Assembly (NCBI GenBank): GCA_038501785.1
Contig: JBAMJR010000101.1
Span: 186,001-250,000, forward strand
Source of the DNA: Myoxocephalus aenaeus
Taxonomy: Eukaryota > Chordata > Actinopteri > Perciformes > Cottidae
Length of the DNA: 64,000 bases
Reading direction: 5' to 3'
Program-made: the position numbers and the translations under genes
The notes under the pieces: generated by a model
The model's database searches: none
Seen by the model: the letters and a program-made list of their open reading frames with translations, nothing else
Told to the model about the DNA's origin: nothing
Shown: one piece after another, positions 9,475-20,487 of the stretch
Layout: each line of letters opens with the position of its first letter
Numbering within the stretch: the stretch's first letter is position 1

Positions 9475-10871
9475 ATGTCAGGTTCCATTCTAGTCACAGT
9501 CTCAAACACTGATGCAGATGTTCATCTGTCAATCTTGATCTCATCAGTTTTCAGGTGTTTCATGTGTGAAAAGGTTTGCTCGCAGATATACGTGCTGCCA
9601 AAAAGTGTAAACATCTTCATTGCGTGTTTTTTTTATGTTAGGGCGGGCGGCATAGAAGTCAATGAGACCGTTGGGCTTGAATGCGTCTTTCAGAACATCC
9701 CAGTTCTGTAACTCGGCCAACTCAAACTGATAAGAAGGCTGGGCTTCATCGGCAAGAAAGGGGTTCTGGAAAAGATGGATTTCTTTTGCATTAACATGTA
9801 GTTGCTGGAATCGCACACCGAACTCCACCTTCAACATTTCCAGTGCTTCCACACACGTTTCAGCTGGGAACGGGACCGCTGGGTTCTCTGCAGAGAGGTT
9901 TTGGGTAGCAGGATGAAGTTGTGATTTTTCACTTGTTCCAAAAGCAGCGCAAGTTTCACCTCAAATGCTTTTATGTGAGAACACATGTCGCAAATGAGTT
10001 TCCCCTGGCCTTGTAGCTGCAAGTTAAGGCTGTTCAGCATTTCTGTCACGTCTGTTAAAAATGCGAGGTGCCATTTCCATTCTGGGTCGATCAGCTCTGG
10101 GACCGTTTTATCTTTTGAATGAAGAAATGCGTTAATTTCGGGTAGCAGCTCGTAAAAACGCCTCAAAACTCTGCCCCGAGTCAAACATCGGACCTCTGTG
10201 TAGTACAGCACATCGCCGTGCGCAGACTCCAGTGAGGACAGGAATTGTTGGAACTGCCTGTGTTTAAGTCCCTTTGCTCTGATGAAGTTCATGCATGACA
10301 CCACAACCTTCATGACAGAATGAGATCCCGTCCTTCCATCTCCCGGTTCATGCGTCCTATTAGACCACGAGACGCGCCCACCATACTAGGAGCCCCGTCA
10401 GTCGTGATGCTGGCAAGCTTTGACCAGTCTAGGTCCAACTCTTCCATGGTTTGGCATACTTTGCCGAAAATATCCTCCCCCGTTGTAGTCCCTTTGAGAC
10501 TTTGGAGGGCTGCCAGCTCCTCGCACATCTCAAAGTTTGCGCTAACTCCACGAATAAAAATGAGCAGCTGCGCTGTGTCTTGCACGTCCGTGCTCTCATC
10601 CAGTGCTAATGAAAAAAATTCTGTCTTCTGCAGCAGCTGGGCATATACATTACCCCCGATGTCTTCAATGCGTCTGGTGATTGTACTCGCCGACAGACTC
10701 AGGGCATTAAAGACATCTTTCTTCTCGGGACACACCTCTTCCGCGACAGCATTCAAACATTTCTTGACAAACTCTCCATCAGTGAAAGTTTACCGCTGCT
10801 TGCTATCAGTTGAGCAACCGACAGTTGAGCAGTCGACAAACAGCCTTTTCTTTGCATTGACAAAAAAATAA
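9475..10871 (-). pseudogene. hAT transposase remnant (GTF2IRD2/ZBED-like), frameshifted
   Basis: Three minus-strand blocks in different frames follow one another: 10871-10310, 10313-9831 and 9852-9544. Together they read like the hAT transposase family that also gave GTF2IRD2-type proteins. Visible landmarks are FVKKCLNAVAEEVCPEKKDVF, the LALDESTDVQDTAQL block with its catalytic-region Asp, ITTDGAPSMVG, and a WKWHLAFLTDVTEMLNSLN helix region. Frame changes near 10312 and 9840, plus a stop in the N-terminal block, make it non-functional. Only short traces of the C-terminal dimerisation segment remain before 9475. The enzyme would have cut and pasted the surrounding hAT element. Confidence 0.8.
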
Positions 10872-11065
10872 TGGTTTGACCACTGCAGGTTAAATACCCT
10901 GCATTCTGCATCAATGTTTCTCTTACCTAACCTTTTCGCCATTATTCCGTTCTATTTGACAGGGGCTAGTCGAGGATTTGCGTGGCCAGACTGAAAAAAA
11001 TGTATAATGCGTCTCTGGTATTGTTCAGGGGGCCGGGCCTTAGTTTGGGGACCACTGCTGTAGAC

Positions 11066-11321
11066 ATAATTAAAAAACCTTTGTCCCGAAATTATCATAT
11101 TCTCAAATGTCAAAATAAAAGTCCCATCTTTGAAAAATTCAACAATGTATTCAAAATAATTTTTTGGGGGTTAAATATCATTTTTATTAAGTTCTGGATT
11201 TACATTTTTTTTTTATATATTTTTTCATTTTTCACTTGCATATTTTGGAGACTGAAGATGTGAACCTCCAACACCTTGATGTGATGTGTTTGTGACTCTT
11301 CTCCTCTGTCTCCTCTCACAG
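11066..11321 (+). other. end of inferred intron 1 of Ig copy B
   Basis: This AT-rich segment matches the reverse complement of about 47570-48215 upstream of copy D, with deletions. That shows the duplicated upstream region continues across the transposon nest. The acceptor at 11320-11321 adjoins the coding start. Confidence 0.5.
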
Positions 11322-11328
11322 GGACAAG

Positions 11329-12215
11329 ATGACCTGCAGGATCCTGCTGCTCTTCATCCTCTTCATCCTCACCTCCTGTGTCTGTGGTGAGTTTACTTGT
11401 GTATTTGTAAAGCCCTCCAGCTCTGAAGCATCACTGAACCCTCCACAGAGACCTGTAGATGAGTTTAAAGGCTGCATGTTAAAGCTGTCAGCTGGTCTGC
11501 TCCTCCCTCTCCCTCTCTGTCTCCTCAACAGGATTCTTTGTAGTGAATGTGACACAGAGCTCCTATCAGGCAGAGGAGGACCACAGCATCACACTGGAAT
11601 GGAGGTTCACCACCAACACTGGCAGCTCCACCAACTCCATGATTGTCTTCTGTGAGCTGTTAACTCGTGTCAAGCCCTTCGTCCTGCTTCATGTGCATGA
11701 AGGAGTCGAGGTCCCAGAGTCTCAGGATGAACTCTTTGCAGGACGAGTCCAGTGGGACAAAGACGTCCTCAGAGAAGGACGAGTCAGACTTCATGTGTCC
11801 AGACTCAGGACCGCTGACTCGGGTCTGTACCTGTGTGAAGTGCTCACCAGTTATGGGACGAACTCTGGGGAATGTCGGCTCAATGTCTCTGGTAGGTTGA
11901 TCCAGTAGAACTCCTTCAATCCAGCAGCTTTATTTATTTTTCTTTTCAGTGAAAGTTGTTTCTCTTCACGTGAAAGAAACAGATGTGTTTGGTCTCTTTG
12001 CAGCAGCGAGGGATCGACCAGAACCTGAGACGACAAGCGGAACAAGTCTGAGAAAAGATTCTTCAAAGACAGAAAGTCCACAGCCAGAGAGTCGGGGACG
12101 GATCGGCCTCTACTGTTTACTGGGACTGATGGCTGCAGCTCTTCTGGCTCTTTCACTAAATATACAGAGAAGAAAATCTACTGTTAAGAGAAGAAACCTC
12201 ATTGCAGACGTATAG
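11329..12215 (+). CDS. Ig copy B: small single V-set domain type I membrane protein, 209 aa
   Basis: Exons 11329-11386 (signal peptide), 11532-11891 (V-set-like domain) and 12004-12215 (stalk, membrane, tail). Residues 1-19 form a hydrophobic signal, 20-139 the Ig domain and about 173-194 the membrane span; the tail is short and basic and ends ADV. In the domain Trp43 replaces the B-strand Cys, Cys60 stands at the C-strand Trp position, and Cys121 is in the F strand (DSGLYLC). An extra Cys134 precedes the last strand. A second acceptor at 11948-11949 would extend exon 3 in frame by 18 codons. Its membrane segment has Asn and Gln near the inner end where copies A and C have Ile and Leu. The promoter probably lies 8 kb upstream at about 3005. 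Function unknown; presumably an immune surface receptor. Confidence 0.8.
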
Positions 12216-13030
12216 GTGTTGAATCTCCCAGAGAAACAACCCATCAGGACTAACAGGTCTCTGTCTGGAGGATCCTATTGAACAAGTCATCACAGAACTG
12301 ATCCAAGACCATAAAACAAGAGACTCTTCAACATCTGGTTTAAGTGTCAAGAAATGTATGAGATATATATTTTTACGTTTTAAATGAAGGTCATACTACT
12401 GTGGGTTTGGTTTTAAATATATTTATTACAGAAAAAACACTTTGAACAAATACATTTGATTCCGTCTGTATATATATAATATTGTTTTGTGCATTCTTTG
12501 TTCATTTATATTGTTTTTTTTAATTTTTGTTTTACTATGTCTCTTGTGTGCACTTTACCTGTTTGCTGCTGTAATCCTGCAAATGTCCTCACTGCAGGAC
12601 TAATACAGGAATATCTAATATAATATACAGCAATGATAACTAATGTCAGTGTAAATAATGCTTTTCATGGAGTTGAATCAATCTTCTGTCCTCTTCCTAC
12701 TGATTGATATTGTTATGATGCACAATGCACTTATTTAAAGTTAATGATGTGTTCATATTGTAAATAAATCCCTATTGACATGAGAAGCATTCACAATAAA
12801 GTTACTGCAAAACTTTAATTCTGTGTTGATTTTGTCTCTTTTGAACGAGTGTGAGTGTTTCTGAGCCCCAGATTCTGTGTATAAACTAATGTTACTGCAG
12901 CAGGTGTCTGGCAGTCTGCTCCACTCAGTCCTGGTTCAACAAAACATCCCATAATATCAGCAGATCACCGTCACCCATCTGGTAGCAGAGACAAGTACAT
13001 TAATACACATTTTAGAAATTAAAAAGGGTA
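12216..13030 (+). other. 3' UTR and flank of Ig copy B
   Basis: Colinear with the downstream flanks of copies A and D. Poly(A) signal AATAAA at 12795-12800. The shared block ends near 13010-13030. Confidence 0.6.
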
Positions 13031-13640
13031 TCTTTTTAACAGACACTTGGTGTGAGATATTAAAACAACGGTGACGTGCTGCAGCAAACTTTGTTATGAA
13101 TTCTTCTCTTATAAATAAATAGTTTGACAAATTAGTAATTTAAAGAGTTAGAGACTAAGCACCAATGTTTGGTTTACATTTTAGATTTTGTTCAGACTTA
13201 AAGTCACTGTGAGGAACTTTGAACTGGTTATGAAACATTCTCAATTAAACATGTTTCTCTCTGACCTTCATCAGTCAACGAGCCCATCAGCGAGAAGACG
13301 TCCATTTCTTTACAGTTATCTGGTGCCATGGGTTTAGATTCTGGTGAAACCAGATGACATCATGCCGGTTCACCAGAACCTCCTTCAGCTCAGACTCCAG
13401 CAGAGACCAGTCCACCGTGGACACTCCTCCTACAATCACCATCTTTTCCTGTCTGTCAGGTCTTCTGATCCACTTCTATTATATCTGATGTTCCTGGATA
13501 AATATGACTGCTGCATGAATGTGTGTTGCATCATAACTCCTTCACATCCTGTTGGCTAGAGTCTAATCTGCATTAATCGTCATATTCTATAAGATCATGG
13601 TGTTTTTGTAGCGTCGCTGTCCTGTGAGAACCTCGTATCT
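13031..13640. other. no recognisable gene
   Basis: A minus-strand frame around 13340-13460 reads VSTVDWSLLESELKEVL and might be part of an old exon, but I recognise no family and see no splice structure. Nothing else can be supported. Confidence 0.3.
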
Positions 13641-14300
13641 CTAAGAAGAAAAACAGCTTTGTGGTGATGCGTTTTAAAGACTTTATTTATCTGAAGAAGT
13701 AGGAAAACATTTTCAACACATGAAGGAAAACTTCCTCCTTCAGTTCATCTCAAACATTCAACATCAACACATCTGGAGATACTTTTACCTGAAAGGGGAC
13801 GAAACACTGTCACCTGAAAAGGAACTGAAGCTGTCAGACAAATGTAGTGAAAAGTACAACGTTTACCTCTGAGGTGTAGTACAGTAAAAAGTACAACATG
13901 TACCTCTGAGGTGTAGTACAGTGAAAAGTACAACATGTACCTCTGAGGTGTAGTACAGTAAAAAGTACAACGTTTACCTCTGAGGTGTAGTACAGTAAAA
14001 AGTACAACATTTACCTCTGAGGTGTAGTACAGTGAAAAGTACAACATGTACCTCTGAGGTGTAGTACAGTGAAAAGTACAACATGTACCTCTGAGGTGTA
14101 GTACAGTAAAAAGTACAACGTTTACCTCTGAGATGTAGTACAGTAAAAAGTACAACATGTACCTCTGAGGTGTAGTACAGTAAAAAGTACAACATGTACC
14201 TCTGAGGTGTAGTACAGTCAAAAGTACAATATTTACCTGGAGGAGAAGTATAAAGCATCTTCACTGGAAGTACTCAAGTAAAATAAAAGTACCTTGAATG
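13641..14300 (-). repeat. dispersed repeat module with about 10-unit 37-bp minisatellite
   Basis: Units of 37 bp containing CTCTGAGGTGTAGTACAGT run from about 13851 to 14226, about ten copies with few changes. The flanks (13670-13850) recur beside smaller arrays at 53540-53960 and, reversed, 41450-41830. Traces are at 49080-49120 and 50005-50105. The module therefore moves or is duplicated as a unit while the array length changes. The frames through it are repeat artefacts. Confidence 0.75.
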
Positions 14301-15730
14301 TATACTAGTTGCAGAAATGTACTTGGTTACATACTATATGCACTATGCTTTGGTAGCATCTAAAAGGAAGTACTTGACTCGTGACTGTTTCAGAACTTTT
14401 TGTTGTTTGAGAACCACATTTTTGAGAAAATGGAATAACAGCGGTTTGCCAACGGTCTATTCCATTTTCTATTCCACAGGTGTGTTTTTAATGGACCTCA
14501 ATGTAGGCGACACATAACTATTTATTGCTCTCCTCTTCATAAGAGTTTGATAGTTATAACAGATAAAATAGCAATACAATGTCAAGTATTGTCTTTATTC
14601 TTGTTCTATAAGTTCATGAATTCAACAAACTATAGATTAATATGACTATATATATACAACTTTATAAGCTGCGATATTAAATAGCTTTTAAGGCTCCAGA
14701 CAAATTTGTTTAGGTGGAAAAAAGCCGCCCCCAGGTTTCTGTGTATGAGTGCACTACTGGAGAGAAACCACAATTGCACCACAGGCTGTATATTAGCATA
14801 CACAGCCCAGTTCTGTATGTGAATGTGCATCCTGTAGCTCATGACGCTCATGTGTAAATAAGAAAAGAAAGACTGAATATGACTCAAAGGTTCATCATCG
14901 ACTCCACGTGATGCAATGTTTGTCAAATGGCTAGATGCCGACGCAGGCATGTAGCATGTAGCACGTAGCATGTAGCATGTAACACGTAGCATGTAGTGAT
15001 TGGCTGAGCTTTGGGCGTTGTCTTAAGTGAAATGCTGGTTGTGTTACTTTTTTTTTTACATCTGTGTAGGGCCCTGAAATATGATATTTTATATGTCTTA
15101 CTAATTGAATACAACTGTGTCCATTACTAACAATTTACTTTAAATTGTGTGTTTAAGTTAAGTCGTATGTTGTTGTTCCAATGTTTGAGAACATTACATT
15201 ACCGCGCTGTCTCTTTAAGAGAGGAGCGAAGGAGACATACAGTGTAGGCTGAAGACAAAAATGTATGCTTGTTATTAAACTGGGATTTGTTAAATAAAAG
15301 TTGCAAAACTGAAGAAGGACGTGTTTGTGGACAGTTCGTTTCAAGGGTGCAACAATGGCCTCACAGCCCTCCTTGCATTTATCTTTGTGTGATAGATGTA
15401 TTATCTTTAGGAGGCTAGCTTGATAGTTTCTTAAAGGACAGGGACTTCAATCAGACAACAGAGCACAGCCTTATTCAGACCTGCCAACCTTGATATATAA
15501 CCTATATATTGATAAGTCATTAAATACTCGTCATGCATTATATTGCATTGCATATAATGTGTGCTGGTCAATTAGTCTAAAATTAATTTTAGACAAATTT
15601 TTACCAGCGTACTTTGACGTCAAAATGCGTATCCGCTACGCAAATTGCGTACAGGTTGGCAGGTCTGCTTATTGATAGAACGGTGGACCACTTTACCTTC
15701 TGCCTTGTCAGTCCCCTCTCCTCAAAATCG
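14301..15730. other. AT-rich sequence, no gene seen
   Basis: No supported exon. A short tandem of about 10-bp units built on TAGCATG lies at 14948-14996. Confidence 0.4.
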
Positions 15731-15734
15731 ACCT

Positions 15735-16190
15735 CCTCAAAAACGGTAGCGTTAGCTAATCATTTCCCACCGGAGCTTTAGCTAGCTGGCTAACGTTGCG
15801 TTCTCTCCTGCTGTGTTCAATGACTCAATTCATCAAGCTGTAGCTAGCGTTAGCTAATCATTTCCCACCGGAGCTTTAGCTAGCTGGCTAACGTTGCGTT
15901 CTCTCCCTTCTGGCACGCGCACCTGTTCGCAGTTCACTGAATATCATTCATTTTGCCGTATCGCGCTCACCATTCATTCATTTCAAACCGTAACGTTAGC
16001 CTGGCTTCCAAGCCCAAACGGCGTGCCTATTGTTTTGCTTCCGGTTGAGCTACATCCGGCGTGGTGCTCGCGAAAAAAATAAAATGGAAAAATTAAAATG
16101 CGTTAACGCCGTTAATAAAATTGACGGCGTTAAAATTGGTTTGCGTTAACGCCGTTAATAACGCGCTAATAACGCGCTAATATGACAGCA
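15735..16190. repeat. 62-bp direct repeat pair and GTTAACGCCGTTAA palindromic repeat
   Basis: A segment containing TTTCCCACCGGAGCTTTAGC occurs at about 15745-15807 and again at 15849-15905, nearly identical. From 16095 to 16185 the motif GCGTTAACGCCGTTAATAA recurs with its complement GACGGCGTTAA. This is a common fish transposon-end sequence, probably hAT-derived; no target duplication could be assigned. Confidence 0.5.
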
Positions 16191-16202
16191 CTAATAATTA
16201 TA

Positions 16203-16244
16203 CATATATACAAACATACATATACACACACACACACACACAGA

Positions 16245-16298
<54 letters not shown>
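16203..16298. repeat. CA and TA microsatellites
   Basis: A (CA)n tract at about 16226-16242 is followed by (TA)n at 16250-16298. The sequence after it (16298-16375) matches 3245-3310 and 48540-48630, i.e. part of the intron sequence behind the Ig first exon. Confidence 0.7.
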
Positions 16299-16301
<3 letters not shown>

Positions 16302-16683
16302 ATATAGTTCTCACGCGCATCTCCAGCAATAATCATTAAATATAAAAAGTTATGGGAATGCAATAATATATGTAGCACCCCACCACTCTCTAGTACAGAT
16401 CTAATGATGGAGTGGTTGGGTTCTTTTATTTAAAAGGTAGCTCCCTGAAGGTTTACCTGTCCTGATTGAAAGAATTGAATGATTAAATAATTTATCATAT
16501 TAGATGTTAAAGAGACTGACCACAGACAACAGCTTTCAGTTAAAAGACAATTAGTTTACTGTTTAAATCATATTTACCCTTTTGGGGAACAATAATACAA
16601 CCAAAGCAAAACCAAACTTTTCAAACTAAGAAACCGGACTTTTCAAAACAAATCCTTACTACTAATGTCCTACTCCTTGGGTG

Positions 16684-16687
<4 letters not shown>

Positions 16688-16771
<84 letters not shown>
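16688..16771. repeat. (CA)n microsatellite, about 84 bp
   Basis: An uninterrupted CA run. Frames that cross it are artefacts. Confidence 0.95.
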
Positions 16772-16772
<1 letters not shown>

Positions 16773-17605
16773 CTCAGCTGTGTAGCTCCGGTGCCGTGTT
16801 GCCTCTCGAGTCGCTCCGCCTCCGTCAGCTCCGTCTGCAGCAACGTCCTTAGTCGGCCACGTCCTCCAGTCAGCAACAGCCCAGCAACTTCTTCATTCAC
16901 ACCTCACGTTTGCTCTCTCTCTCTCTCCCCCTCTCTCTTTTTCAAGCGCTCTCGCCTTCCACCTTTTCTCTCCTAAACTCCTAAACTCACCAATGATTAC
17001 TGGTGAAACAAAATGACCCCTGTGTACTCAATCAAGCAAGATATATATATATAATTGAAATATAAGGTCATATAATTTACTTAGAAATAGAATATGTTCA
17101 GTGGCAGTCAGAAATAGAGAAACTGCATGATTTAAGGGGATTGATTATGAGTTATTGATATATTCCTGATGTTGCAGATTATGAACTAAACTGTGTGGGA
17201 AATTCTCCCTCCATCTTCTCCACTTCGTCTCACACACTTGAGGTAACTACATTGCAGCTGTATTTAGAAATAGTCTCAGCCCTGACGAGACTCCTTCCTC
17301 TTTTGATATGTGTTGTAAAAGTGTTGCACAAAATAACAAACCATAACAACCAAAAATACAAACATTAGCTGAGTTGCAAGTGTTGTTCTGACAACATTAT
17401 TATTCTTATTTAATTTGCATGTCTGACTGTTCAGTTGTGATAAAACAGACATCCCAAAAGGCCCGACGTCCTCCTGCAGTTGCTGTTGTGTAACATGTTG
17501 CTGTTTGAGTTAAATATAGGGCTCTGATGCTTGCACACATATGATGCTTATTACTCAGAAAATGAAATGGGTTACATATTACGATTAAGTTGAACTAAAA
17601 TATAC
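16772..17605. other. no gene seen
   Basis: Mixed unique sequence with a short CT-rich stretch (16910-16945) and a short TA run at 17041-17053. Confidence 0.4.
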
Positions 17606-17631
17606 ACAGCTGAGCCACATTGGCCCTGATA

Positions 17632-17975
17632 CAGGTCACAGTGAAACCCTGATCCAGGTCTCAGTGAAACCCTGATCCAGGTCACAGTGAAACCCTGATC
17701 CAGGTCACAGTGAAACCCTGATCCAGGTCTCAGTGAAACCCTGATCCAGGTCACAGTGAAACCCTGATCCAGGTCACAGTGAAACCCTGATCCAGGTCTC
17801 AGTGAAACCCTGATCCAGGTCACAGTGAAACCCTGATCCAGGTCTCAGTGAAACCCTGATCCAGGTCACAGTAGAAACCCTGATCCAGGTCTCAGTGAAA
17901 CCCTGATCCAGGTCACAGTGAAACCCTGATCCAGGTCACAGTGAAACCCTGATCCAGGTCACAGTGAAACCCTGA
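17632..17975. repeat. 23-bp minisatellite, about 15 units, inside hAT copy 2
   Basis: Units of the type CCCTGATCCAGGTCTCAGTG plus AAA, alternating CTCAG and CACAG. The sister element at 46155-46210 holds only about two diverged units, within the transposase C-terminal coding region, so the array grew from transposase sequence. Confidence 0.85.
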
Positions 17976-18439
17976 GTACAGCTCCACGATAGGCATCACT
18001 AAGCCTGGACCATACTTGCATTTATTAAAGTTCATAGTCGAGAAAGGTTTCTCACAGATATGTGCTTCCAAAAAGGCACATTACCCGACTGATCACTTTT
18101 GTCTGCTCAGGGAAGGATGGAGGCAATTCTCTCATAAATGGTCCGGTCATGTCTGGTTTTCCTCTCTGAATTTAGCTTTTAGATCCCTGTTGCAAGTCAA
18201 TAAGTTCTATTTGCAACAGACTCAGGACTGAGAAATGACTTCATACTACAGATCAAGCTTCATGGGGTGTGTGCACATGAAACATTCATATTACAACAGT
18301 TGTTCTTTTCAAACAAAATATTTACTATATATTTGAGTCAAAATATGTTCTATAGAAAAACAAACTATTTACAATGTTTACACAATGTGCATGTTTCAGT
18401 TTTGTTTTTTCCAGAACAGTTTTCAGAACAAGAACAACA

Positions 18440-18990
18440 TATGTACTCTGTATCTATGTGTGTACTGTGTACTCTGTATCTATGTGTGTACTATGTACTC
18501 TGTATGTATCTATGTGTGTACTATGTACTCTGTATGTATCTGTGTGTGTACTATGTACTCTGTATCTATGTGTGTACTATGTACTCTGTATGTATCTATG
18601 TGTGTACTATGTACTCTGTATGTATCTATGTGTGTACTATGTACTCTGTATCTATGTGTGTACTATGTACTCTGTATGTATCTATGTGTGTACTATGTAC
18701 TCTGTATCTATGTGTGTACTATGTACTCTGTATCTATGTGTGTACTATGTACTCTGTATGTATCTATGTGTGTACTATGTACTCTGTATCTATGTGTGTA
18801 CTATGTACTCTGTATGTATCTATGTGTGTACTATGTACTCTGTATCTATGTGTGTACTATGTACTCTGTATCTATGTGTGTACTGTGTACTCTGTATGTA
18901 TCTATGTGTGTACTATGTACTCTGTATGTATCTATGTGTGTACTGTGTACTCTGTATGTATCTATGTGTGTACTGTGTACTCTTTACCTG
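18440..18990. repeat. 22/26-bp minisatellite, about 23 units, inside hAT copy 2
   Basis: Units TATCTATGTGTGTACTATGT plus ACTCTG, with or without an extra TATG. About two units exist at 45753-45808 in the sister hAT. Because 22 and 26 are not multiples of three, all three plus frames stay open across the array; these frames are not genes. Confidence 0.9.
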
Positions 18991-19819
18991 GGCATGGTTG
19001 TGTTTTCAGTAAAACTGAACAGCTGAGCGGAGCAGAGCTGCCGTCATTACCAGTGTATCTTTGCAGCGTATGTGGGTGGGTTGGTCCTCAGGGATTTCCT
19101 GAGTGTTCATTGGGTAGTTTCACACAAAATGTCGACTGACACCTGAATCAACAAATCACGGTGAAAGGTGGAGCTCGACACGGACGCCTCAGGCTGTGTG
19201 CTCCTATGAGAGGCGCGTATGATCACGTAGAGGAGTGGGGCGGAACCTCCAGACTTTGCTGCATCTAGCAGCATCTGAATCTTTTTTCTACTCCGTTTTT
19301 TCACGGAGCTATTAATAGAAACGTCCAGTAAACGTTATCTTACGGGGCCGCGCGCGCGGACCTCAGAAAAACGCGCGGGCCGCACGAACACTAAACTTTG
19401 ATGTCAAGTAGGGGGCCACAAAACATCGGCTCACGGGCCGCGAGTTTGAGACCCCTGCTTTACAGTAACATCAATAATGACTGACCCTTTACTGATATCA
19501 TTTATGTTGAAAGAAGATTGAAATATGTTTCCATTATCAGGGGATTTAAATTGAGTGGTCTTCTGCCTTATGAGCATTAACACATGTTGTGTCCCAACAG
19601 TCTGGTTGTTTGAGGTTTGTGTAAAAGGGAAGGAAGCAGACGCTGTGAACTCAGAAGCAGAAGTTAAAACTTCAGATCAAATTTATTCATGAAATTCGTC
19701 TTATTTGTATCTGCATTTCCTGATTTCTCACATTTGCTTCATACGTTTCTCCTTTTCTCGTCACACAAAGTGAAATCATTTCTCAGAAGCAGAGTGACAG
19801 AGTGAGTGTGGATGTGAAG

Positions 19820-20443
19820 ATGGGACTCACTTCAGTTTGTGTGCTGGGGCTTTTCTGTGAGTACTTTCTAGTTTAAATCATAGTTTTTATAGATACAACT
19901 TGTTAAGTACCTAAAGCAGTGGCGGCTGGTGACATTTTTTTTGGGGGGGGCGCAGTTGCGCGGTTTAAATAGCACTCCACAATGAGAAGAAAAGAGGTTT
20001 GGAGTAGAATATTCTAAAAAACAAAGCTTTATTTCAAGAAAACACAGAAAACACAGTGCTCAACACTGTCCAATAACAACTATCAACAAACTGTAACTTT
20101 GGGCATGAGGTTCAGAGCAGAATGGTTTAAGAAACATTCAATGTGGTGGCCAGAGCAACATCAGGAAATACATTGACGTCGCATTCAAACTGGGGGCCCT
20201 GCAGTAAGGTGGCACTGGTGAGGTGGTCTTTGAAGGCAAAGCGTTCCCTGGTGTGTCCAAGTATGGTGTCACAAACCTACAGATAAATATATAGAGAGAG
20301 AGACAGAGACAGTAAGATAAGTTGTGGGGAAATATCTACTACAAACAGGCTTCATACTACAGACAAAAAACTATGTTTTGTGTGTCTTGATGGCTCAGCA
20401 ACATAGACAAAAGGCCAGGAGCCACCTTGATGGCTGTAGCTAT

Positions 20444-20487
<44 letters not shown>

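Larger units (their letters stand above)
3698..11057 (-). mobile_element. hAT transposon (Charlie-like ends), outer shell of a three-level nest
   Basis: The right end reads AGTTTGGGGACCACTG on plus, i.e. CAGTGGTCCCCAAACT inward, a hAT-Charlie type terminus. The left end begins CAG (3698-3700) and resumes after the Harbinger insertion as CAGGGGTGGGCC from 9207. An exact 8-bp target duplication CTGTAGAC flanks it at 3690-3697 and 11058-11065, the size expected of hAT. It carries a broken minus-strand transposase (9475-10871). It lies in the inferred first intron of Ig copy B. The left terminal repeat is only moderately similar to the right, so the target duplication and transposase are the main support. 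Confidence 0.8.
17606..19457 (-). mobile_element. hAT element copy 2, 3'-truncated, inflated by two minisatellites
   Basis: The right end reads GAGTTTGAGACCCCTG at 19442-19457, the inverse of the terminus at 45158. The adjoining GC-rich block (19320-19440) and 19020-19320 match 45180-45720 in reverse. Homology continues through the C-terminal transposase segment (18016-18110, minus) to about 17606, where it stops without a terminal repeat. The left end seems lost. Between these conserved parts two tandem arrays have expanded. Internal coding is broken. Confidence 0.75.

Noticed and set aside
13340..13560. Possible small exon near 13340-13460
   Set aside because: The open stretch is short, no family was recognised and the splice sites are not convincing.
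18267..19139. Long plus-strand frames of up to 290 codons rich in Tyr-Val-Cys-Thr
   Set aside because: All three plus frames stay open across a 22/26-bp minisatellite; this is a repeat artefact.
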